From the IMG/VR virus record IMGVR_UViG_3300025083_000071, positions 1 to 45,122 of that record: a stretch of 45,122 nt of DNA; one strand, 5' to 3'. Below, one piece after another: positions 30,645 to 36,913 of this stretch (positions within the stretch are counted from its first letter, which is position 1; every line of letters starts with the position of its first letter). Under the pieces are notes generated by a model that did not search any database, was not told the DNA's origin, and was given only the letters and a program-made list of their open reading frames with translations. The DNA comes from a virus. The position numbers and the translations under genes are program-made.

Positions 30645-30666
30645 GTGGTCGGATCGTCCGACAACG
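30645..30666 (-). promoter_or_regulatory. Palindromic operator, copy 5 (variant, inverted centre)
   Basis: CGTTGTCGGA and TCCGAC arms are kept, but the centre reads CGA where the other four read TCG on the same strand, and the right flank is CAC rather than GAC. It is the only copy not directly attached to a ribosome-binding leader. Confidence 0.75.
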
Positions 30667-31014
30667 GCCTAATTTTTGGGACTATGGGGTAGGCTATTTT
30701 GTCCCTCTAAAGAGGGGATATGGTTCTAGTGCATGAAGCTTTGCTTTTTATGCCCTCCTGCCTAATGTCATGCATAATCTGGGCATTATAGGCATATCCG
30801 GATAGATAATCCGTATAAAAGTGTAACGTTTTCAGTAGCTTAGGCCTAGCAAGCGTGCCTTATAGCGCATATCATGCCTCATAATGCCTACCCCGGCGAG
30901 GGCCACCCCCCATCTACCCGTATACGTATATGTACTCCTACACAGAAGTGGATTTTAGAATGGCCTAAAGCTGTACACAAAGTGTTACAAACTGTAATAT
31001 TTCGTGAAGAGGGG

Positions 31015-31042
31015 TTGACATAGGCACAAAAATGGTTATAAC
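31015..31042 (+). promoter_or_regulatory. Rightward sigma70-type promoter P1
   Basis: TTGACA at 31015-31020, 16-nt spacer, TATAAC at 31037-31042, preceded by GGGG. This directs transcription toward the lysis and packaging genes through the AGTTAAACT repeats. Confidence 0.65.
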
Positions 31043-31057
31043 TGACCGCAGGGAAGC

Positions 31058-31124
31058 TTAGTTAAACTATAAGTTACAATATAAAGTTACAATAAAAAAA
31101 TATCTTACTATAAAGTTTAACTAA
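31058..31124. repeat. Inverted repeat TTAGTTAAACT / AGTTTAACTAA
   Basis: Perfect 11-bp arms at 31058-31068 and 31114-31124 flank an A+T-rich stretch with two copies of AAAGTTAC/AAGTTACAATA. A third half-site, TAGTTAAACTTA, is at 31169-31180, abutting promoter P2. The geometry suggests operator half-sites or origin iterons. Confidence 0.7.
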
Positions 31125-31184
31125 CACTGTTGCATATTAGTTCTTGGACTTAGGAAAAGTGTCACGTATAGTTAAACTTAGGTG

Positions 31185-31213
31185 TTGACACCATATTTAG
31201 AGTAGTATATAAT
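31185..31213 (+). promoter_or_regulatory. Rightward consensus sigma70 promoter P2
   Basis: TTGACA (31185-31190), exactly 17 nt, TATAAT (31208-31213): a perfect consensus in both hexamers. Transcription would start near 31220, giving a leader of ~190 nt before the first rightward ATG at 31410. A strong host-RNA-polymerase promoter for the rightward block. Confidence 0.8.
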
Positions 31214-31266
31214 AATTTGTACAAGGTTAAGACATTAAACGACTTAACTGTTAAAGAAGTTATAAC

Positions 31267-31329
31267 TCATAGTGTAACTAAAGTACCGTAGACTACTTGA
31301 TAGACTGTATTATTGTTAAGTCTCCTCAT
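31267..31329 (-). CDS. Possible 20-residue leader peptide
   Basis: On the minus strand GGGAGGAGACAA immediately precedes an ATG opening a 20-codon frame (MRRLNNNTVYQVVYGTLVTL). It ends in an ATGAG overlap with an 8-codon frame. It lies at the start of a possible leftward transcript (TATACT at 31357-31352). The ribosome site is as strong as any in the window, so it may be a translated leader or remnant. Confidence 0.35.
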   Translation of the reverse strand: MRRLNNNTVYQVVYGTLVTL

Positions 31330-31351
31330 TTGTCTCCTCCCTCTTGATAGT

Positions 31352-31382
31352 AGTATAAACTTTCATTTAGTTTGCGGTACAA
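31352..31382 (-). promoter_or_regulatory. Possible leftward promoter
   Basis: On the minus strand TTGTAC (31382-31377), 19-nt spacer, TATACT (31357-31352). The -10 is good; the -35 and spacing are weak. It would start a leftward transcript antisense to P1 and P2 and lead into the early block. Confidence 0.35.
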
Positions 31383-31409
31383 TTTTATCTTAAATATGTA
31401 TTGACAATA

Positions 31410-31667
31410 ATGACAAAACGAATAAAACTATACGCAAGTGAAAATGTACTTGAAGAGTTCTACGATGCGTTAGCTAACAAGGACTCTCGTGCATTAACAC
31501 GAGTTCATATCCCCAAGAGTGACGTATTTTATGTCCGTACCGCTATAGAAAGCGACACCGGAGTAAGGTATACTTTAGACAGAGTAGAACGAGCTATGTA
31601 TCTAGAGGGGATGTTAGACAAAAGAGACGTACTTGATCCAAACAGGAAGAGAGACTGGGAAGAATGA
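31410..31667 (+). CDS. Hypothetical protein, first rightward gene (85 aa)
   Basis: I start it at ATG 31410 (MTKRIKLYASENVLEEFYDA) rather than the in-frame TTG at 31401. The product is charged and helical (RVHIPKSDVFYVRTAIESDT, LDRVERAMYLEGML) and might be a small DNA-binding protein, but there is no clear helix-turn-helix. It is the first gene downstream of P1/P2 and overlaps the EF-hand gene by 4 nt. No strong ribosome site is visible. Confidence 0.6.
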   Translation: MTKRIKLYASENVLEEFYDALANKDSRALTRVHIPKSDVFYVRTAIESDTGVRYTLDRVERAMYLEGMLDKRDVLDPNRKRDWEE

Positions 31668-31993
31668 CTAGTTTTGAAGAAGTTGACGTAGACAAAAGCG
31701 GCACTATAGACAAATCTGAGTGGGAAGCCTTAGAACTAGAAGACAGACGTAGACGATTAGACGATGAAGACAGTCAGAGAGACGCACAACGGCGTATGGC
31801 GTGGTTCTGTTTAGTTGGAATGTTAGCTTACCCTTTCTTAGTGTTACTATGTAGCATCGTAGGGGCAGACCAAGCCGCAGATATTATAGGATCTATGGCT
31901 TCAATCTACTTTTTATCTGTAGCTGGTATAGTTGGTGTGTTCTTTGGAGTCACTAACATGAGCAAGAAAGAAGTGAAAGGTAACAACGGATGA
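31664..31993 (+). CDS. EF-hand membrane protein in lysis region
   Basis: The 109-residue protein has one perfect 12-residue EF-hand loop near its start, DVDKSGTIDKSE, with Asp 1, Asp 3, Ser 5, Gly 6, Ile 8 and Glu 12 of the loop in place. An Arg/Asp-rich helix follows, and then two membrane helices (WFCLVGMLAYPFLVLLCSIV and SIYFLSVAGIVGVFFGV). It precedes the holin-like and endolysin genes with 4-nt overlaps, so it is probably a holin, antiholin or lysis timer. Calcium binding is predicted only from the loop. Confidence 0.7.
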   Translation: MTSFEEVDVDKSGTIDKSEWEALELEDRRRRLDDEDSQRDAQRRMAWFCLVGMLAYPFLVLLCSIVGADQAADIIGSMASIYFLSVAGIVGVFFGVTNMSKKEVKGNNG

Positions 31994-32346
31994 TGGGCTT
32001 AAACCTAATCGGTCAAGTAGCTAATCTAGCTGGTACAATGATCGAAGGCAAGACTGCAGTCAAGAAAGCAGAAGCTGAAACTAAGATGAAGATAGCCACC
32101 GGTGAGATTGACTGGGATATAGAGGCTATGAAAGCTACACAGAATAGCTGGAAAGACGAATGGATAACTTTACTGTTCTCGATTCCGTTAATCCTAGCGT
32201 TTTGTGGTCAGTGGGGTAACGATATAGTACATGCAGGGTTCGAAGCCTTAGAGATTATGCCTGACTGGTATCAATACTCTTTGGGTGGAATCGTTAGTGC
32301 CAGTATTGGTATGCGTGGTGTAAGTAAATACTTCGGGAAGAAATAA
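31990..32346 (+). CDS. Holin-like membrane protein
   Basis: The 118-residue product has a helical, charged N-terminal half (GTMIEGKTAVKKAEAETKMK). Two membrane segments follow, WITLLFSIPLILAFCGQW and YQYSLGGIVSASIGMRGVS, ending in KYFGKK. This layout matches putative holins of marine podoviruses placed just before the endolysin. It would form the inner-membrane lesion that releases the muramidase. Overlaps of 4 nt upstream and 1 nt downstream bind it to the lysis cassette. Confidence 0.7.
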   Translation: MMGLNLIGQVANLAGTMIEGKTAVKKAEAETKMKIATGEIDWDIEAMKATQNSWKDEWITLLFSIPLILAFCGQWGNDIVHAGFEALEIMPDWYQYSLGGIVSASIGMRGVSKYFGKK

Positions 32347-32855
32347 TGAAACAAAACTTTGATGAATGTCTACATATGTTACTGGAACACGAGGGAGGAT
32401 TCGTAAATCACCCCAAAGATCCCGGTGGTATGACTAACCTTGGTGTAACTAAAAGAGTATACGACGAATGGATAGGCAGAGAGTCTACCGAAGAAGAGAT
32501 GCGTGACTTAACGCCAGAAGATGTAGGGCCAATCTACAAGAAGAACTACTGGGACAGAGTAAAGGGTGACCATTTACCGTCAGGTGTAGATTGGTGTGCG
32601 TTTGACTGGGCGGTTAACTCAGGTTCAGGTAGGCCAGCTAAAGCTATACAACGTGCAGTAGGAGCTACAGCTGATGGAGCTATAGGGCCACAGACATTAG
32701 GTCTTATATTAGAGAAAGACCCTAAGTACATTATTGATTACGTATATCACGTAAGGCAAGGCTTCTATGAAGGCCTAGATACGTTCAAGACATTTGGTCG
32801 TGGCTGGACTAGAAGAAACAAAGAAACACTAGAGCAAGCATTGAAGATGATATAA
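32346..32855 (+). CDS. Endolysin, GH108-type N-acetylmuramidase
   Basis: The 169-residue protein carries the glycosyl hydrolase 108 signature LEHEGGFVNHPKDPGGMTNL (catalytic Glu ~16 in E-G-G) and GVTKRVYDEW. A peptidoglycan-binding part follows: AVNSGSGRPAKAIQRAVG and TADGAIGPQTLGLI. It cleaves the glycan backbone of the cell wall at the end of infection. There is no signal peptide, so it relies on the holin-like protein just upstream. Confidence 0.9.
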   Translation: MKQNFDECLHMLLEHEGGFVNHPKDPGGMTNLGVTKRVYDEWIGRESTEEEMRDLTPEDVGPIYKKNYWDRVKGDHLPSGVDWCAFDWAVNSGSGRPAKAIQRAVGATADGAIGPQTLGLILEKDPKYIIDYVYHVRQGFYEGLDTFKTFGRGWTRRNKETLEQALKMI

Positions 32856-33130
32856 TGGTAGATTATAGAGGCGAAAAGTTTTCAGGTTACAATAAACCTA
32901 AACGTACTCCGGGACACCCTAAGAAGTCTCACGCAGTATTAGCTAAAGAAGGCACTAAGATAAAACTGATTAGGTTTGGTGAACAAGGTGCTAAGACTGC
33001 AGGTAAACCTAAAGCAGGTGAGTCAGACAAGATGAAAAAGAAGAGAGCCTCTTTTAAAGCTAGACATGCCAAGAATATTAAGAGAGGCAAGATGTCAGCG
33101 GCTTACTGGGCAAATAAGGCTAAGTGGTAA
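32855..33130 (+). CDS. Lysine-rich DUF6321-like protein (91 aa)
   Basis: The product is strongly basic (SGYNKPKRTPGHPKKSHAVL, ESDKMKKKRASFKARHAKNI) and ends KRGKMSAAYWANKAKW. This C-terminal pattern is shared by the small basic DUF6321-like family of marine phages, of unknown function. It shares one base with the endolysin stop and is followed by two more Lys/Gly-rich genes, suggesting DNA-binding proteins made late, perhaps packaged. Confidence 0.65.
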   Translation: MVDYRGEKFSGYNKPKRTPGHPKKSHAVLAKEGTKIKLIRFGEQGAKTAGKPKAGESDKMKKKRASFKARHAKNIKRGKMSAAYWANKAKW

Positions 33131-33309
33131 TGACTAAACCTAAATCAAAAGTAAACCAAGCAGGTAACTACACTAAGCCTACAATGCGTAAGAACTTGTT
33201 TAACAAAATCAAAGCAGGTACTAAAGGCGGTAAAGCAGGTCAATGGTCTGCACGTAAAGCTCAAATGTTAGCTAAACAATACAAAGCTAAAGGAGGAGGC
33301 TACAAATGA
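33130..33309 (+). CDS. Lysine-rich DUF5872-like protein (59 aa)
   Basis: The ATG at 33130 overlaps the upstream stop. The product MTKPKSKVNQAGNYTKPTMR has the repeated N-Y-T-K-P / K-x-x-L-F-x-x-I-K pattern of small DUF5872-like phage proteins. It ends in GGKAGQWSARKAQMLAKQYK. Roughly a third of residues are Lys or Arg. AGGAGG near its end serves as the ribosome site of the next gene. Confidence 0.65.
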   Translation: MTKPKSKVNQAGNYTKPTMRKNLFNKIKAGTKGGKAGQWSARKAQMLAKQYKAKGGGYK

Positions 33310-33770
33310 AAGCCTCACAGAAATCACTCAAGAAGTGGACTAAAGAGAAGTGGGGAACGAAGAGTGGCAAGCCCAGTGGCAAGACCGGAGAACGTTACCT
33401 TCCTAAGAAAGCAAGAGAAGCTTTGACTGCATCAGAGTATGCGGCTACTACTGCGGCTAAACGTAAAGGCACAGCCGCAGGTAAACAATTCGTAAAACAA
33501 CCAAAGAAAATTGCAGAGAAGACTGCAAAATATAGAGCATCAAAGGGTGGACTCACAATGAAAAAAGGTTATCATAGAATGCCAGACGGTACAATGATGA
33601 AGGATTCGGACATGAAGAAGAAGTCAGGCTATAAGCACGGCGGTATGACTAAAGGTATGAAAGCCTTAAAGAAAGCCGCACCTGCTGTAGCTAAGAAGAT
33701 GGGTTACAATAAAGGCGGTTCAGTAAACTGTGGTGCATCTATGAAGCCTAACAGGATGTCGAGGAAGTAA
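33306..33770 (+). CDS. Lysine-rich DUF5872-like protein, long (154 aa)
   Basis: The N-terminal part (SLKKWTKEKWGTKSGKPSGK, TGERYLPKKAREAL) matches the DUF5872-like pattern. It is followed by Ala/Lys helices and a Met/Gly/His-rich segment (MKKGYHRMPDGTMMKDSDMK, KHGGMTKGM) and a single C-terminal Cys (NCGAS). It is histone-like in composition. It is the third of three basic proteins between the endolysin and the virion or packaging genes; a condensing or virion DNA-binding role is inferred. Confidence 0.65.
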   Translation: MKASQKSLKKWTKEKWGTKSGKPSGKTGERYLPKKAREALTASEYAATTAAKRKGTAAGKQFVKQPKKIAEKTAKYRASKGGLTMKKGYHRMPDGTMMKDSDMKKKSGYKHGGMTKGMKALKKAAPAVAKKMGYNKGGSVNCGASMKPNRMSRK

Positions 33771-34039
33771 TGAACTTTAAAGACTATAAAGATCAATTAG
33801 AAAAGTGCGGTTACTTAGTAACTTCTGAAAACGTTACTACTAAGATGGGTGATGTACTAGCTGCTTTAGATCCTTATGGTTCTTATTGGTGTACTGATTC
33901 CAGAGTGCAAGAGATATTATCTTCTGTCGTAACTAAAAAAGTACGTGCTCGAACTAAGTCTGGGCATTTCGTAAAGGATGATCCAACAACTCCTGAGAAT
34001 GAAGCTTGGACAACAAAGACTGTAGGAAATAAAGATTAG
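33770..34039 (+). CDS. Hypothetical protein (89 aa)
   Basis: The product MNFKDYKDQLEKCGYLVTSE contains two cysteines (KCGY, YWCTD) and a basic segment (VVTKKVRARTKSGHFVKDDP). No family recognised. It shares a base with the previous gene, is immediately followed by the next, and belongs to the late operon. Confidence 0.6.
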   Translation: MNFKDYKDQLEKCGYLVTSENVTTKMGDVLAALDPYGSYWCTDSRVQEILSSVVTKKVRARTKSGHFVKDDPTTPENEAWTTKTVGNKD

Positions 34040-34402
34040 ATGGTTGAGACAGCTTACTCTACAGCTACAGAAGCAGTAACGATAGCATCTACTACTACGG
34101 GTGCTAACGCTACTGTTATATATACTTGTCCTCCTTTACATGATGCTACTGTAGACCTATTGCATTTAGCTAACAATAACAACTCATCAAAGAAAGTGTA
34201 TCTACAGTTTTACCACCAAGACGATACTACCTATCATTATGTACTTAAAAACCACACTATCTCAGGGAACTCAGCAGAAAATGTATTCGGCAATGGTGTA
34301 TTGCACCTACATGCTGGAGATAAGATTCTTGCCTATGGCGAGACTACTAATACTATAGAAGCTTTAATATCTTGTAGAGAGTTCTATAGCCCTAACCGGT
34401 AA
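34040..34402 (+). CDS. Putative small beta-rich virion protein (120 aa)
   Basis: The product is Thr/Ala-rich at the start (VETAYSTATEAVTIASTTTG) and then alternates strands: ATVIYTCPPLHDATVDLL, KKVYLQFYHQDD, GVLHLHAGDKILAYG. That is like the small capsid-decoration or neck proteins often found near terminase genes in marine phages. Function is inferred. A non-coding leader with promoter-like signals follows its stop. Confidence 0.55.
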   Translation: MVETAYSTATEAVTIASTTTGANATVIYTCPPLHDATVDLLHLANNNNSSKKVYLQFYHQDDTTYHYVLKNHTISGNSAENVFGNGVLHLHAGDKILAYGETTNTIEALISCREFYSPNR

Positions 34403-34414
34403 TACATAACGGGG

Positions 34415-34443
34415 TTGCAATATCAGCAATAGTGTGATATAAC
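34415..34443 (+). promoter_or_regulatory. Promoter-like element ahead of DUF1127/terminase genes
   Basis: TTGCAA (34415-34420), 17 nt, TATAAC (34438-34443), preceded by GGGG as in P1. Immediately downstream (34442-34460) is ACTATATATGTATAACTAT, which matches the capsid promoter region 43717-43734 except for one extra base. Either could set the start. Confidence 0.6.
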
Positions 34444-34461
34444 TATATATGTATAACTATG

Positions 34462-34501
34462 CTCCAGAAAGCTACAAATAGTTTGTAGTATCATACTGGA
34501 G
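34462..34501 (+). promoter_or_regulatory. Two-tier hairpin covering a ribosome-binding site
   Basis: CTCCAG (34462-34467) pairs with CTGGAG (34496-34501), and inside it CTACAAA (34472-34478) pairs with TTTGTAG (34482-34488). The outer right arm contains the GGAG of the DUF1127-like gene (ATG 34509). The fold would hide the ribosome site, suggesting translational control. Confidence 0.7.
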
Positions 34502-34508
34502 AATATAC

Positions 34509-34673
34509 ATGTTTAAGACATTTTCAAAGAGACTCAAATCAATACATAAGTCAATACAAAGATCACAACAAGCTAGGGCTGATTTGTGGTTACTTACACA
34601 TCTAACAGATAGAGAACTAAAAGATATAGGTATCGCAAGATATGATATCAGACGGAGAATGAATGGCTCGTAA
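34509..34673 (+). CDS. DUF1127-like small protein (54 aa)
   Basis: A short frame between the beta-rich virion protein and terminase genes encodes MFKTFSKRLKSIHKSIQRSQ. It continues QARADLWLLTHLTDRELKDI then GIARYDIRRRM. The W-L-x-x-L-(S/T)-D-R-E-L-x-D-I-G-(I/L)-x-R-x-(D)-I block is the DUF1127 signature. DUF1127 proteins are abundant in Alphaproteobacteria, where some bind RNA or regulate phosphate and carbon metabolism. The GGAG at 34498-34501 lies 7 nt from the ATG but inside a hairpin. Its 3' end overlaps the terminase small subunit start by 11 nt. Confidence 0.75.
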   Translation: MFKTFSKRLKSIHKSIQRSQQARADLWLLTHLTDRELKDIGIARYDIRRRMNGS

Positions 34674-35040
34674 TCTTACAGAGAACCAAAAAAAGTTTCT
34701 GGAAGTCTTGTTTGAAGAGGCTTCCGGAGATGCGGCTATGGCTAAGCGATTAGCAGGTTATAGTGATACAACGCCTACTAGATCTATTACGTCAGCACTA
34801 AAGGATGAAATCTTTGATGCTACTAAAGAATATATGTCTAGGCTAGGCCCGAAAGCGGCTATAGCTTATGGCTCAGCTTTAGATGACCCTACACAGTTAG
34901 GTGTTAAGGAAAGGATGATAGCTGCAGGTCAGGTTCTTGACCGTTCTGGCTTAGTGAAGACTGAGAAAGTTGCAGTAGAGTCTAGCGGAGGTTTATTTAT
35001 ATTACCACCAAAGGATTCCTCACAAGGCGATGAAACATAA
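34663..35040 (+). CDS. terS: Terminase small subunit-like protein
   Basis: The 125-residue product begins LTENQKKFLEVLFEEASGDA, then AMAKRLAGYSDTTPTRSITS, a helix-turn-helix arrangement like terminase small subunits. It continues with AAIAYGSALDDPTQLGVKER and AAGQVLDRSGLVKTEKV, the family's usual C-terminal helices. It recognises phage DNA and guides the large subunit. One gene lies between it and terL. The start overlaps the DUF1127-like gene. Confidence 0.75.
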   Translation: MARNLTENQKKFLEVLFEEASGDAAMAKRLAGYSDTTPTRSITSALKDEIFDATKEYMSRLGPKAAIAYGSALDDPTQLGVKERMIAAGQVLDRSGLVKTEKVAVESSGGLFILPPKDSSQGDET

Positions 35041-35455
35041 GACTGACTTTCAGAAAACTGAATTGGGCTATTGGATGCTACCAAAGCCCTCTCACATTAA
35101 AAGATGGGAGCGAATCCCACGACTATCTAAACGAACTGTACCCTTCGGATATCGTATAGATCCAGAGGATGACAGGTGGTTAGAACCTATTGCTACAGAG
35201 TTAGAGTTATTAGAACTTGCAAAGAAACACTTGAAGCAATATAGTTACCGAGAAGTATCTGCTTGGTTAACCACACAGTCGGGTAGAAAAATAACTCATG
35301 ATGGACTTAAGAAGCGTATAGATGTCGAAAGAAAACGTAAGTCACTTGCTAAAATTAAACGCAAGCTTGCCCTCTGGCTCGAAGAAACGAAAGCGCAGTA
35401 CGAAGCCCTCGAAAAAGAAAGACTCGGTTACTACACCTACGACGAAGATAGTTGA
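35030..35455 (+). CDS. Recombinase-domain-like DNA-binding protein
   Basis: The 141-residue protein contains VPFGYRIDPEDDRWLEPIAT, ELELLELAKKHLKQYSYREV, then SAWLTTQSGRKITHDGLKKR. This resembles the 'Recombinase' DNA-binding region of large serine recombinases (P-x-G-Y ... Y-S-x-R-E-(I/V)-x-x-W-L-x-x-x-x-G). The catalytic resolvase domain is absent. The C-terminus is a charged helix overlapping the terminase gene by 134 nt. Between the two terminase genes, it may help recognise the packaging site. Confidence 0.65.
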   Translation: MKHKTDFQKTELGYWMLPKPSHIKRWERIPRLSKRTVPFGYRIDPEDDRWLEPIATELELLELAKKHLKQYSYREVSAWLTTQSGRKITHDGLKKRIDVERKRKSLAKIKRKLALWLEETKAQYEALEKERLGYYTYDEDS

Positions 35456-36911
35456 GCAAGAGCCTGTACAAACTGTACCAGCGCAAGTAGCACCAGCCCC
35501 ATTCGATGTAGAGTATGCTCAAGACGTAGTATTTCAACCCAATCCCGGCCCACAGACACAATATCTAGCGGCTAGTGAGAGAGAGGTACTATATGGAGGG
35601 GCAGCCGGAGGTGGGAAGAGCTATGCCACACTCGCAGACCCTCTTCGTAACCTAAACCATAAAGACTTTAGCGGTCTACTTGTACGTCACACAACAGAAG
35701 AGTTACGTGAACTTATACAGAAGAGCCAAGAGTTATACCCTAAAGCTATTCCGGGTATCAAATGGTCAGAAAGAAAGTCTCAATGGACTACACCTCAAGG
35801 TGGTAGACTATGGATGTCTTACTTGGATAAAGACACAGACGTTATGCGTTACCAAGGACAGGCGTTTAACTATGTAGCTTTCGATGAGTTGACTCAATGG
35901 AACAGTCCCTATGCGTGGAATTATATGCGTTCACGTTTGCGTAGTGCATCACCTGAATTAGGTTTGTACATGAGAGCTACAACAAACCCCGGAGGGCCGG
36001 GACATGCTTGGGTCAAGAAGATGTTTATTGATCCTTCTACACCTAACAAGTCGTTCTGGGCTACGGATATAGAAACAGGAGAGACTCTTTCTTATCCTAG
36101 AGGTCATAGTAAAGAAGGTGAGCCGTTATTCAAACGTAAGTTTATACCTGCTAGTTTGTTTGACAATCCTTACTTAGCTGATGGTGGCGACTACGAAGCG
36201 ATGCTTCTATCACTACCAGAACATCAGCGTAAGCAGTTACTGGAGGGTGACTGGGATATTAATGAGGGTGCGGCTTTTCCTGAGTTTAATCGTAAGATAC
36301 ATGTAGTAGCCCCTTATGATATACCTAATAGCTGGGCTAAGTTCAGAGCTTGTGATTATGGTTACGGTAGTTATACAGGAGTTGTCTGGTTCGCTGTAGC
36401 ACCAGATGAACAGTTGGTTGTTTATAGAGAGATGTATTGCTCTAAAGTTACAGCTACTGATTTAGCTGATATGATATTGAATGCTGAGTCAGATGATGGT
36501 ACTATAAGGTATGGAGTATTAGACTCATCCTTGTGGCACAAACGAGGTGATACAGGGCCTAGCCTTGCAGAACAAATGATAATGAAAGGCTGTAGATGGA
36601 GGCCTTCAGATAGATCTAAAGGTTCACGTATAGCAGGTAAGAACGAAATACACAGACGTTTACAGATAGACGAGTTTACTGAACAACCTAGACTAGTTAT
36701 CTTTAATAATTGTACTAACCTTGTAGCTCAGCTACCTAGCATACCACTAGATAAACGCAACCCAGAAGACGTTGATACACACGCTGAAGATCACCTGTAT
36801 GACGCTCTAAGATATGGTATAATGACCAGACCTCGTAGTTCTTTATTTGACTATGACCCTGCAACATCAAGATCAGGCTTTCAATCGTCTGATCCTACAT
36901 TTGGATATTAA
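35322..36911 (+). CDS. terL: Terminase large subunit
   Basis: The 529-residue packaging motor has Walker A GGAAGGGKS at ~92-100 and Walker B FNYVAFDE at ~182-189. A nuclease domain with three acidic positions follows (FRACDYGYGSYTG, YGVLDSSLW, HAEDHLYDALRYG). The first ~60 residues are Lys/Pro-rich and lie wholly or partly within the overlap with the upstream gene (134 nt). No later Met is available before the ATPase core, so the long overlap appears real. The nuclease cuts concatemers and the ATPase pumps DNA through the portal encoded next. Confidence 0.9.
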   Translation: MSKENVSHLLKLNASLPSGSKKRKRSTKPSKKKDSVTTPTTKIVEQEPVQTVPAQVAPAPFDVEYAQDVVFQPNPGPQTQYLAASEREVLYGGAAGGGKSYATLADPLRNLNHKDFSGLLVRHTTEELRELIQKSQELYPKAIPGIKWSERKSQWTTPQGGRLWMSYLDKDTDVMRYQGQAFNYVAFDELTQWNSPYAWNYMRSRLRSASPELGLYMRATTNPGGPGHAWVKKMFIDPSTPNKSFWATDIETGETLSYPRGHSKEGEPLFKRKFIPASLFDNPYLADGGDYEAMLLSLPEHQRKQLLEGDWDINEGAAFPEFNRKIHVVAPYDIPNSWAKFRACDYGYGSYTGVVWFAVAPDEQLVVYREMYCSKVTATDLADMILNAESDDGTIRYGVLDSSLWHKRGDTGPSLAEQMIMKGCRWRPSDRSKGSRIAGKNEIHRRLQIDEFTEQPRLVIFNNCTNLVAQLPSIPLDKRNPEDVDTHAEDHLYDALRYGIMTRPRSSLFDYDPATSRSGFQSSDPTFGY

Positions 36912-36913
36912 GT

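Larger units (their letters stand above)
30541..31409. other. Divergent control region, no conventional gene
   Basis: About 870 bp without a convincing long gene separates the leftward early block from the rightward block. From left to right it holds a leftward TTGACA, operator copy 5, a CCCTCT/AGAGGG hairpin (30703-30716), inverted repeats GGCATTAT/ATAATGCC (30782-30888), two rightward promoters (31015 and 31185), three AGTTAAACT motifs, and a leftward -10 element with a tiny leader frame. The A+T-rich part (31055-31125) could also serve as a replication origin; nothing proves that. Confidence 0.7.

Noticed and set aside
30542-30736. 64-codon rightward frame in the control region
   Set aside because: It runs through operator copy 5 and a leftward -35 element, lacks a ribosome site and has no recognisable product.
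31401-31406. TTGACA directly at the first rightward gene, considered as a third promoter
   Set aside because: No -10 hexamer lies at 15-19 nt, and the following sequence is coding from ATG 31410.
32225-32246. GGTTCGAAGCC resembling a tRNA T-arm (possible tRNA or attP)
   Set aside because: It is in the coding frame of the holin-like gene, the stem pairs imperfectly and no other cloverleaf arms are nearby.
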